Shown here one piece after another: positions 43,801-56,400 of a stretch of DNA of 64,000 bases. Location of the stretch: positions 90,478 to 154,477 of the forward strand of contig JAHQIW010006962.1 of the NCBI GenBank assembly GCA_019055375.1, in the 5' to 3' direction. The position numbers and the translations under genes are program-made. Every line of letters begins with the position of its first letter. Within the stretch, counting starts at the first letter, position 1. The DNA is from Parelaphostrongylus tenuis. Taxonomy: Eukaryota; Nematoda; Chromadorea; Rhabditida; Metastrongylidae. The notes beneath the pieces were generated by a model. The model worked only from the letters and a program-made list of their open reading frames with translations, was not told the origin of the DNA and ran no database searches.

Positions 43801-46800
43801 GAGTTTTCATAATATGCGTTATCAATTTTGAGATTCGAGCATAAATCGATTTTCGAGAAACTGGAATAAAATAAATAATTTCAAAACTTTTCATGCAAGC
43901 GCGACAGCCGAAAATATCAAATATACATTCCGAGAGATAATAGTGTCTTTCCCGGCGAAATCCCGCTTGTTCGATCGCTTCGATGTCCGAAATTTGAGCC
44001 TGTATGAATAATTATATTGGCCTAAAGACGAAAAGTGGAATTATTTTCGGAAAGGTTCGCCCTGAAACTGATGCATGCATTGGGAATTGTCACATATGGT
44101 TTGGGATTAGAACCTTTCTCGCGGTTTTTCTTTCGATAAAAAAGACCTAGAATATAATTTGGACAAATTCAATGCGATTTTGAGAATCCAACTCTCTTCT
44201 CATGATTTTTCGTTCTCTTCATAAAGAGAAGAAGCTCAACAGAAAATAGGAAGGGTTTGACTTCAAAATCACCATTGTTCCATTCAAATTATTCTGCCCG
44301 AAAACAAAGTCAAGAATAGGTTTATCACGATAAATCAAATAGCTATAAGACGAGAAAGAAATAAAGATAAAAAGAAGAAAAGGAATGAAGGAAAGAAGAT
44401 AAAGAGGAAAAAAGGAAAAGAGATAAATAAAAGAAAAAGTAGAGGCATAAGGAGGATAAAAGTAAGAAAGCCGAGAAAAGGGGAAGGAAAGAGAAGAGGG
44501 AGAGAGGGGAGAAGGAGAGGATTTAGAGGTTATAGAGAATGAGGCGAAAAAAGAGAAAAAAGAAGAAGAAGGAAGAATGGAAAGTTGTTAACGAAGATGA
44601 AGAGATGAAGGAAGGTGAGTAGGGAAAATAGGAATGGATATGGAGCAACATTAGAGAGGACGACCACATTGAGCTACAACGTTCTTTCTATCATCGTTCT
44701 TATGGCAGTGCAATAATATTATAGTTATGTATCCAAAAATGTTGAGTGAGATGCAGAACATTGACCTTAGGCAGAAGTTAACTCACATTCTACCAAAAGC
44801 TGAGGCGTATTCTACCACTTCGATGCTCTATTACGGTGGAAGAGTGATTAAGCTTTCAAAATGCGCGTACAACTCCCTTGGACTCTACAAATGGAAAAAA
44901 TAATCTTGTAAAAGTTGTTTGATGCTTGACGAGATACTTATCATTATCAATAAAAAATGACGACTATAAAATGTTCAGAAAGACAATCAGTAAACGGTAG
45001 GTTAAAGGTAAAAGTGGGTGAAGCGTCTTAAAATGCGGGATCCTGAATAATAACGACACAGTGGATCTCGTTGTTCCCTACAAAGGTCACAAATTTTCGC
45101 TGTCTCCATGCAAAGTTCTGGCATTATATATGACAGCTTTAGCATTTTGATAGATGATTCAAGTTCTACGCCAAAATGGCGAGAATCGATTTTTAGAAAA
45201 GTGCAGAAGAAAAAGTCTAGGTAAGCCGCAACTAAAAAACATTCGAGTAAAGCCTCGCAAAAGTAAGAAAATGAGAACAAAAGCAGATTTGAGTATCTTA
45301 TGTTACCAGGCAAAACTAGATTAGTGGTGTGCGAGGAATACTGTTATCAGTACTGTTGTTGAGATGTCTACACGGCGATTTGACTATATTGCAGTGAAAA
45401 TGCGGTCGTTTGTCTTCACTCTGAATGACTTTGAAGCATATCAATAGCGCCATTGATCATAGAGTGGGTCGAAAAGTAAAGAAAAGATTTAATCACACTA
45501 AATATGAATTGTAACAGTGATGCCCTATTACTTGTTGACTTTTTGAGTTTCCAAAACTATTCAAGCTCTTGCTGAGTTGCACACACTGATCTATGTTCCC
45601 ATTTGTCTAAAGAACAGATGAGCTTCAAAGTATGCTCTCATATCATTCTTAAACAAATTCGTCTTTTGTGACAACAAATTCCTACGTCAAACAGTACCAT
45701 GCTCTTATTATGAAGAAGAAGGTTCTCACATATAGGTATAACCTTGCAGCACCAAAACTCGTGAAACATAATAGTTGGGAAGATGGTCAAACGGCTAAAA
45801 GCAAAGTATTTATTTCTTTTTTTCTGTGTCATCCAGTACTAATTCTTGTAGTTCTTATGTCAGCCCATTTCGCTCATCTCAGTCTCAAATAAAATCAAAA
45901 TTTCCCAACGATCACTGAATTCTAATGATGTAACCACGCAACTACTCTATGAGAACATTTAGTTCCATCGGTTTCACTTTCAAACCAATACTTCCAAATA
46001 TCTGATCGAAAAAAGTGAGTAGTTGATTCGTTTGATTGGTTCTCGCGTGGCTAGAAGTTTTCCTATTCTTCTGGTATTAACTGGTAGGACTTAATCCATT
46101 TCTGTCCAATTTATGCCAATGGAGCCGCCATGGCCGAGTTGGCCGAGTGGTTGTGATGTTGGCCACGGTGCGCGTGGAGCCGAGCTCCACCCCTCGCTTC
46201 TCACCGGCAGTCAACAACAACGTCCTATGGAACGCCACAGCAAGGCTATTCTCTAGATTGCAAGGAGATTCGTTCAACCAGTATTCTACGCCGTTCAAGA
46301 AGAAGATGAAAAACGACTTGAATGCTTGAAGTACTGGGATCCGCGCAGTGAAAAAAACAGTGCTGACGGATAAAATAAAATGCTAAAGTAAAAAAGCGTA
46401 AAGTGGAGCTCAGGTCCACTAAGACGTGACATACATACAAATGACCTACCAGTGTATTATGATTTCTGTTGATAAAGATCTTCTTGATGGGAAAAGCTCG
46501 CACAGTTCGAAAAATAAATCTTATAAAAATCCCTACAAAATGCATTATATCTATGTTAAACGCCAAATACGGTTGTCTAAATAAAGTAAAAAATGAAACA
46601 GTAGTCGACAAAGTGTGTCTTTTTAGTTATAGGCCACGGAACATAGACGGCTACCAGTTGAACAGAAGGTAAAAAATTCTTATATGGCGACACAAGATCA
46701 CTTTCCTACGCTGTCGAACGTTTCAACACTAAATGTCCTCCACTCATCAAGACCATTTTTATGCAAGGATAATGCTTTTGTTTCGGATTATACAAAAAGT

Positions 46801-49800
46801 ATTGGGTCATTGAGACTTGCTCTTCAGTAAAGGAACGACAGAGATTACTTAAGAAATAGGTTCGTGCTAAGTTTAGTAAAGAGAAAAATACTTGGAAAGG
46901 TGTGAAAAAAGTTCCTAAAGGACAAAAATAGAATATTCTGATCGCTGTCTGGGTGTCGCTTTCAGTGCATTGTTTATTGGCATCATACATTTTTCATTGG
47001 CTCATATTTCATTTGTGCACATCGTGACACTTCATTCTGAACTTACTATCAAGAGAAAAACAAAGTTTTTGTAGAGCTGTACCAAAAAAGTGGTACAAGA
47101 AAGAACTCCAAGAAAATAAAAGAAATAACATGTATTTTTCTGAGTTTGAACAAAGAAGAGAATGATTGACTAACATTCCATGAAAGCATTGAATCTTGGT
47201 ATGAGTCATTTGCAACAGCATATTCTAGCCAGGCATCATCTGCTTAAAACAAATCACATCAATGCTAGTCAAAATCAGCACTTCATGACGGTAAAACTTG
47301 ATGGATCAGGATGAAATCGATCATTTACATCGTTGGAAACGCTGTTGGAAGGTTTTTTTTTATATTTGTTCAGCTTATTTTACTTGTAATTCAGCCAGAC
47401 GAGCTGTGAAAAGTTTTGCAATAAAGAACGTCATTCTTTGAACAACTGAGAGTTGCGTGAAATTCTAACAGAGTAAAATCCTAAGAAAGAGAACTCAAGG
47501 CAAACCAACGATGATTATAAACTCCAAAGATCAGTCATGAAAATGTTCTACGACCAGCTTCCAATAACCGTGAGCTTGGATCCTACGAGCTAAAAATTAA
47601 TACAGGACCGATAGCTTTCGATTTTCGTAACTGTATCAATATTTACGAGTAATAGAAGTAGGACACCTACACAGAAGATATATATGGATTTAAATCTAAA
47701 ATTTTTGCAGAGAAAATATTCCGGCAGATTTTATCTAACCCTTCTCCATTTTCATATATCAATTGATTATGCCGAGGTTTATAGAAAGTCGAACTTTTGA
47801 ATTGTGACAATTTGTTAGTTTGCCTTTTCTCTAAGTCCGTTCTGTGATGTTCCATTCAGTCATTATGACGGGGAGGAAGGGGGGTTGGGAGAGGCGGAGA
47901 GACGCGCGCCAATTCAAATCCTTTCGGATGCGTCGCGGAAATCGCTGTATTATGTGTTGTGGAAGCCAAAGGGTTATTCATTCGATCTAGTTGCGGATCC
48001 GTACGGAATTTTGGGGAAATTACTGCATTAATGCGGAATAAATTGAGTCTCACACTCTGAACATCTGAGCACTTCTCTGTTGAACCAAATTGTACCGAGC
48101 TTTATGCAAGTGGATGAAAGCAAACAAATATCATAATCACAACTTTCCGTAATCTACTGTTATATACCGGTATGAGAACTCGAAGAAGTATCAATATAAA
48201 GGATAGAAGGATAAAGCCTCGGCGTTGATCAATCCCTGAGGGATGCGTCATGCATTCGACTTCAATTTCTAACTTCGTTTGAGGTGATTGAATACATATC
48301 TGGCCTTTACAATGACTTGCGGTAGGCCTCCCGCTGAACCGACTCAGTGCTGCTTATCCTCCCAGACAAGTCTGAGACCAGTCTGGTACCAATTTACCGA
48401 CCCAGGAAGGATGGATGGCTTGGTGAGCCATGAGCGCGAGGTCGAACCATTGACCTTGTGTGCGACGCAGAGAACTTCTAACCACTGCGCCACATGCGCT
48501 CACTAAGTATTAATATAGAAGAAGAAAAATAGCGATGTAATTCCTAGTAAATTTGATTGGTGCTTCAACTTTTATTTACGGTCCGGAGTACGTGGGTTAT
48601 TTGAATCAGAGATTTATTGCCGATTCTTTTTTCACAACATAGTACGATGTGAAATACAACCATAAGCATACTGAGATACAGGTAATACTTTGAATTTAAC
48701 TTGGACTTTAGATCCTACGATTAGCCACTAACCGTTTCTCTTACTAGATTCTTTCTGAAAGTCCACTCAGGTTCTGAATCTTGTTCATATCTCAGAATTC
48801 TTGTGGCTGTATTTCACATTTATTGATGTTAATGAGTTCAGAGATGAAGCTGCTATAAAGTTGAAAATGATTCTAGAAACATATAAAATTCAGGACACGA
48901 ATATTAGATGTGATGTCAATAACGAATAGCCTTTTATTTACGCTCAATCACATTTAGCTCTCAATTGGATTAGGCTAGATGACATTTAAAATTTCACTTC
49001 TGCAAGGAATAAAAAGTCAAAAAGAAGCTTCAGCCGTTAGCTTTGCAAATTGTTTAACAAAATCCTTTCAGATGTCATAAATAAATAAATTTCATAGCGA
49101 AGCCCATTTTCCTCAGCAAATGAGGAAGTGAAAAATATATACAGCTTCAAAATGTATGTGTCTCAAAAGTTGCTTTCAATGAAGACGTCACGTTATTATA
49201 AATGGACAGAATCAAACATAAACACGTAAGAAATCCGTTTGACAATGACACATCAAACTGAAACAGTGAATATGATGAAGAATAAAGCAATTAATCAAAA
49301 ATTATGATGGTGAATGGAATGTAGATGGCCAGTAATCTATTGCTAATATAAAGTGGAATTCAGAGCATTTTAGAAAGAGGGCTGGTTGGAGCGTTTGTAG
49401 TGTTTGAATATCCGTTGGCAATTATTTGAATGCTCTAGGCAAAATAGCAATGTTTCTGCTTAGTTCGACAGTCAAAGAAGGGAAAGTTTGGAAAAAGATC
49501 TCGCATTACCGGAGGGGAATCTCAGTATAGACAAGGAACAATTTTAACATCTGGTGCGACTTGGTCGTGCTTAGTCCCAGGAGGGATCATGAGAGACAAC
49601 GTAATTATAACAGGTCGAATATTCGTGGTTACACTTGTTTTCATAAAGATATATTCACTGATAAATTTCACAAGAAAACGAAAACAACGAAGAGTAGCGC
49701 GCCTATTTTGACACATAAAATACTGTTTGACTAATGGCAGTTCTGGAACAAAATTCGATAATATTGTTCGATTAGATGAATAGGAGCATAATCGGTTGTT

Positions 49801-50435
49801 TAAAGTAAAACAAGAGCGCTTCAGTCAGCATTGGTAATTTACGTCAGAGACGAATGATCACAGCGTGGCAGCCTTACCTTCATGTTTATTGAAATCTTCG
49901 TAACTGTCAGTGCGATTGCCCTCTAGCAATCGCCGCCTGATGGTGCCTGCAAGTGGCTTTGTCGGCTCTTGTCCGATCATCAATTCCAGCACCACACGGT
50001 TGTCCACTAATGCGTCTGAATCAAGTAGAAGTGTTGGCAATTTTTGGGATTAATCACTCATTGGAAGAAATTCTTCAAAATTCACTCGATACAATATGAA
50101 AAGTGAGGATGGCTTACTAGGTACAGCCATAAAACTGTATATGTTGTAATCAAAAATACAGCGTTGAGCAACTTGAAGACTTACGAAAATATACGTAAAG
50201 AGTGGAGTGCTGTGTAAAAACGTTTGCGTCAGCAGGGATTCGAACCCAGAACTCACTCTTTCCGGGAGTGCAAACGTTTTTGCACAGCACTTTGCATTAT
50301 TGGGTATATTGAAACATAATAACACAGCAAGTGGCGGTCAAATAAAGATGATTTCTGATTGATTATATACAAAGAGCTTTAGTAGATTTCATTCTTGAAG
50401 ACAATGGTATTAAGCTAGAGTAAGAATTACTAAAA

Positions 50436-50492
<57 letters not shown>

Positions 50493-53400
50493 CATAAAAT
50501 GGATGCCGTGGCATTGAGCTCAACCCCCCTCTCCTCCCCCTTCCCCCAAATCTCTTCGGTAGTCAACAACAACGCATTATGGAACGTCACAGCCGGGGTA
50601 TCCTCAAGATTGGGAGACTCGCTCAATCAGTATTCTACGACGTTCACGAAGAAGATGAAAGAACGGATCAAATGCTGGAAGTACTGGGACCCGCACAGAA
50701 TATAAAAACAAGCCCTGATATGATGGATTATGGAATTGACCAAAAAGCTGAGTATTGCATTGCATTAGCCTTGATCATCAGGTGAATTCAGAAGTACCCT
50801 TTTCTATTTCAGCTGTGGCAAATTCACTTATACTTTCAATAGGTACGTAATCATATTCGAGCACGGGAGCACTTCCGTGCGCGGAGTAGAATTTTGAACG
50901 CGACTTCAGCGTAATGTTAGAAGCCAGTTGAATGGGACCATAAATTCAAACTTCAGGATGTAGTCAGAACTCGAACGCTCGCGAACACAATAAATTAACT
51001 TTTCCTGCGCTAGAGTCTGACAGTTACTCGTGAGTATCATCCTATGGCAAAAACTGAATATAAATGAGCTCGCACGAAAAGTATAACGTTCTCTGGGCTC
51101 TCCATGTAAGTCGACCACAACTTTAGGCTCAGTAATAGACCAAGGATCATATAAGACAAATGAAAATTTTCCAGTACTCACTAGGTTATCAGTGCTAAGA
51201 GATGTGAATTCAAATAATCTGACAAAGCATTCTGAGCCCTTCGTGAGATGTGGTATGGCATCTCTAGAGGTATACTTACGTTTCGGCCTTCTCGCACGCC
51301 TCATCAGTATCACTTGCCTTTCGGTTAACTCGTACAATTAATGGTAACGGTGTGAAAAATTATCCATCTACACAAAGTGAGAAGATCCACTAGGTGCTTC
51401 AGTCTGAACCGATTTTCAGTGGATTGTGGTTAGTAACAATGCATATAGCAAAACTTTCTAGTCGACTGTTTTTGAGACCCTGCTCAAAATTCAATACAAT
51501 CTGATAGAATATAAAAGCTTTTCATGAGGTCTGGTCTGGGATCTCAAGTGATATACATAAATTTCGGCGTTTTCATGAATTCAGATATACTCCAAAAACT
51601 ACACAAGAATTCTACGCAGTGATCACAGAGCTCTAACCAGAGCGATGTGAAAATGGGCGTCAGTAGTGTAACGGATAGAGCACGCATTCCCGGAAGAAGT
51701 GAGGCGCGGGTTCTAGTCCCGCCTGACGCGAAAGTTTTGCACATCACTCTACATCAATGGGTGGTATCTATTTGAAACATCATAACACCGTTGAGAGCGG
51801 TTAATTAAAAATAATTACGTTTAACCACAAAGCTATTAAGAAACCGTTTCAGTGAAAGTACATAGATTAATAAATCACCACTTCATGAAATGGAGATCTT
51901 TTTATATGCTAAAATCAAACAGACATGAACTTTCTAAGTTCAGAAGAAGTCTAAAGGAGTGGTTGTCTTTTTTGGTGCCATCAGAACCATCAATTCAAAA
52001 CTGAAAAGGATTGACAGCAATCATGATGTCGCGAATTTAATGTCAACTAAATCCATTTTACAGCTATTTTAATAGTATAACTGACATATCAAAATCGTTT
52101 CATTGATAATATAAAGTGTATCTTACCACTTCTCGAACACAAATGTCTCATCTCGAACAATTGGCGTAAGAAATGATAAACAGTGAAAAAAAAAAACAGA
52201 CCCTATTGCTGGGAAGATACGAACCTGCAAAAATAAGATCGAGTTCCTCCTTGTGGAACAACAAAGTGGTGCCTTTGGTCGGTACGTCAAGCGCACAAGT
52301 GTTAATCTGACAGCAGAACAACACTGCACGTGCTTTTCCTCTAAAACTTGAACTGGAAGACAAAATAGACGAAGAGGAAAATCTGCGAGTAAACTGTTGA
52401 ATTGAGGCTGTTCTTGGCGAGAGAGCAGTAAGAACAGTAAAAAGAAACGCTCCACACATAAATCAGTTAGAATTGAACAACCTTAGTGCTCAAGAGTATG
52501 TGTAAACACAATGAAATACGACAAATACGATGAAATCGATATTAGGTGAGAATAAGACAACATAATAATAACATAATATAATAATAATATAACAGTAAGA
52601 TAATTTAATAATAGTAATAATAATATAAGATAATAATATATGTAAATACGATGATATACAATAAATACGATGAAATACTCAGTGAAATCAAGTTGCCTAA
52701 CGCGAGAGCAAGAATGCGGCAAAAATTTTGCAAGGAGTATCTAATGAGTAGAGACAGATATTAGAGTCATCCATCGAAAGTTTGAAAAATGAGCCTGCCG
52801 CCATGCCATTTTTCATCACCTTCTTAGAGTTTCCCAAGCATTCGATTCATGGAAGTATAAAGTTGAAGTAGAATGATTTTCTGTTCAATAGCTTTCCTTT
52901 GGATCTATTTAATGTTTTGGAGGAAAATCAGATAGTTACGCCCGTTTAGGTGGTTGTGGCAGAACTGAAAAGCTTGAATTCAGAAGAAAAGGCGAGATTA
53001 ATGAACCGACACTCGAATTCGGAACGAAATTTAGCTTGCAATGAAAGAATACTAAACAATATTGCCGCTGTCTGCTAATTGATTTGAACAAAAAAACAGT
53101 TTGAACATCTGAGCAATGTTGTAAATTTTTAATCGATTGCTTGGGCGTTTGTTCAATGGGGAAAGTTCATGAAGTAAATGAAATTATGGTGATGTAAAAT
53201 AGACTACTCACATCAATTGATGGCATTTGATGAGCACATCACCACGAAGCCGTAATTCATGTTCGACATCAAATCGTAGCACATCCTTCGAGGTACTGTA
53301 ATGAAAACACCTTTTAATCCAACACACACGAAACTGAACCTGCGATTTCTGCACCATTCGCGTGTTTAAGCTTCATGGATTTATAAAAAAGACTTTGCAT

Positions 53401-56400
53401 TATTGCATCCATAGCATATGTGGCTTTTCTAGGAGTCCAAAAGAAGGGTGTGACGCAGTAGTAAGCAGCATCCTACACTAAACATGCGGTTGTTGGTTCG
53501 ATCTCGTGCCACTAGCTGAACGAGCTTTTTGTGCCTCAGTAGTCACTAGGTTGGTACTGGAGGTGTTTAATCGGTTAGCAGTACTAACTTGATGCATCGG
53601 TAGGCCGTCGCTAGTCATTTTCAAGACCAGATATGCACCCAATAATCTCTAAAGAGGTTTAATGAAGCGGAGTGAAAGGCGCTTCCCTTAGAGATTAATC
53701 CGTGCCAAAAGTTTTGAGCTCTATTCTTTTCATGAATATTATACAGTGCACTCTCGAATTCAAACTCGTGTAAAATCGTAAAATCTGGATTCCAAAAAGT
53801 GATGACGAAATTGTGATTTTTCAATCTTCCAACAGTAGAGCTGCAACTGCAAACTTGATAAGCTGCAAGAAACCCTTGTACCATTCTCGACGACACCTCC
53901 TTAGTTCATCTACTACCATCACGTCCCAAATATGAGACATGAAGCAAAAATGTGGGGAAAAATATGTTTCATGGGCTCTAGAAGGCCAGAGTACCATCGC
54001 GCAAAAAGAGACTTTATGCTATTGCGTAGTTTCTGGTAGAATCTATTTTAATCGGTGAAATTCATTACAGGTTGAGATATTTAGTTAGCAAAGACGGCTA
54101 TTATTTTCCCATCATATGACTCCTGCAGAGCTCACGTTATCGTGTAAGTGTTTAAGAACACCGTCCTACCCTTTACTGTCGAGTAATGTACCGGTAAAAC
54201 CAATTCAATAGTCACGGAAAAGAAATCTCTACAAAACGGAAAGAAATGTTGGAACAATCTACGAGACATCTACGGTCGTGGCTTCCATTGAAACAATCGA
54301 AGAACATGACAGATTGCTCTTCGCCATTCTACTCCTACGAATCCTACAATCGGTGTACACTTTTCTACCATTCCTATGCTGCATTGCCATTCTGACTTTT
54401 CTCTCAAAACTTGGATTCTTCTCCAGTGATTGGTATTCATTTCCTATGAGACAGTGTCTTCAAACAATCTGCTTTCTTATTTAACGAAATCTAGAGTCAT
54501 TGCGAATATTACAGAAACGATTTCAGATGAGTTTTTTCAAAACATAACGATGAAGTCACAGTATTAAACAGATAAAGTTAAATAACAGCCTTGATTATTG
54601 AGAGAGTATTAGTTTTGTTTCCTTTAGAAAAGCCGTTCAATTCATCACCTATTAGAATATTCATAGCATCAATTATTTATTTTCATGTCGAACGAACCAC
54701 TTATACGACAAATTTCTTTTTTCCTGCAACTATTGGCATGTACACGGTTGCTCCATATTTCTTTTGCACTATTGTTTTATTTAGTTTCTCTTTATTTCAA
54801 ATCGGGTTATTGCCAAAAAACTGTGATTTGTTGGAAGATGTTCTGGCAGATTAGGCAGACACTTGGATACGGCCGTAGAACCACCGCTCACCATTCAAAC
54901 AAAATGGGCTACCATAAAGTGATGTCTCGATGGGCACCTCAAGCATTTTGACCGATCACCTCATTTTACAAAGTCAATTCGTCACATTTTAGAGAGTCTT
55001 GGTTGGACTACGATACCACATGCACCGCACTGACCTAATATTGCTCCGTCGCATTATCACTTCTTCTGCGCTGTGAGCAGCATTGCGGGAAAAAAAATTG
55101 AAAACTACAAGCAGCGCAAAAGTGACCTTACCAACTTCCTTGATCGCCAGTCTCACTATTTCTAGGAGGAAGGGACCCAATCTCGGCTCAGGAAATAGTT
55201 GCATATCATTGATCATCATGGTCATTATATTGCTAAATAATTTATTTCCCTCCAAAAAATAAGATTTGAATTGATAAAAGTGTCGAAATGAAAAGGAATT
55301 TATGGGACAACCCAATTTTATGAAGCCAAAGAAGAAGAGACGTTGTGTGTGCATAACCTCATGCAAGTACTGTGTATAAAGACCTCAACTCCATTACTCA
55401 AATGAAAAGTCTTATTAAGTACTTTATGGACGGAAATCTTTCCTGAAGAAATATACATTGTATATCAGCCGTCTGTTTTCTTATGCTACTCAAGTTTTAT
55501 TGTCAAGATCACTTTTAACTTGAATTCACTTTCAGCTTAAAATCATTTTCAGCTAGAGCTAACTCTACTGAGCTTCCTAACCCTATTTGAAATGGGGCAG
55601 ATGATTCTCTGAATTTTTCTGTATTTAAATAGTAGCTTTTGTAGGACATTTGTAAAGTGCTTCGATGTTTGGAAATGTATATCAATCGAATCGTTGCAGG
55701 CGGGACTCTAAGAACGCAGTAAAAATAGCAGCTGTAAAAAGGTTATATAAATTTTAGTCTTTATAGCATATAATGTACACAAAAGTAGTTTTAAACAATT
55801 TAGAGAATCAACTGTAACATATCTATGCAAATTTTTTCTAGGTGGCTGCAACCTTGTACAGATCAGATTGGTTCTCCTCCAAAAATGTAGCAATCTCATT
55901 CAAAAAAAGAAAAAAGACAAAAGTGTCAATGATCAAATAAGTTAATTTTAGAAGTAAGTAGACTATGTATGAGCGAATATTTCACTTGGAAATGGCCGAA
56001 AAATAGCCCATTAGAAATGGGTCATAATGTAATTAATTGCTTAAAGCATGATCATTTCTTGCGCATCACAACGGGAATGTACTAATTCTTTGATTATAAG
56101 AAATTCATTGCGAGTCTCCGAAGGGTAGAAGATGAGTCGATTTGAACTGACCAATTAATGAGAGATACCTGTGCATTCCACTGACTACGTTGAACCATGG
56201 TGGTGACTCTACATACATTTTTGAGCTGCACAGTGATTTGCACTTGCATACCGATGCATCAGCTCAGCAAGTTTACCTTCTCACACAAGAAAGGATTTGG
56301 TTATCCCACAGCGGGACAGCACTAATGACCGTGCGCTTTTGCAAAATATCCTTAATTTCAGCACTAGACGTGTTATAGTAGGAAAGAAAGACTATTAGAT

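Larger units (their letters stand above)
25763..49877 (-). other. 24 kb intron 8
   Basis: I find no minus-strand exon here that fits the phase 1 junction. The many short frames are AT-rich and lack partners. It contains MITE-1 (25895), SINE-A (28905, 36680), diverged repeats (29455-31960), SINE-C (34400, 38098, 48215), a short tandem array (35423), a hairpin (40180), MITE-3 pieces (36325, 42260), SINE-B (43045, 46118) and a purine-rich tract (44340). A single possible plus-strand exon lies at 33646. Confidence 0.6.

Noticed and set aside
54278..54951. Hydrophobic plus-strand frames suggesting membrane proteins
   Set aside because: Phe/Leu/Ile bias follows T-rich DNA; no start context, splice partner or repeat of structure.
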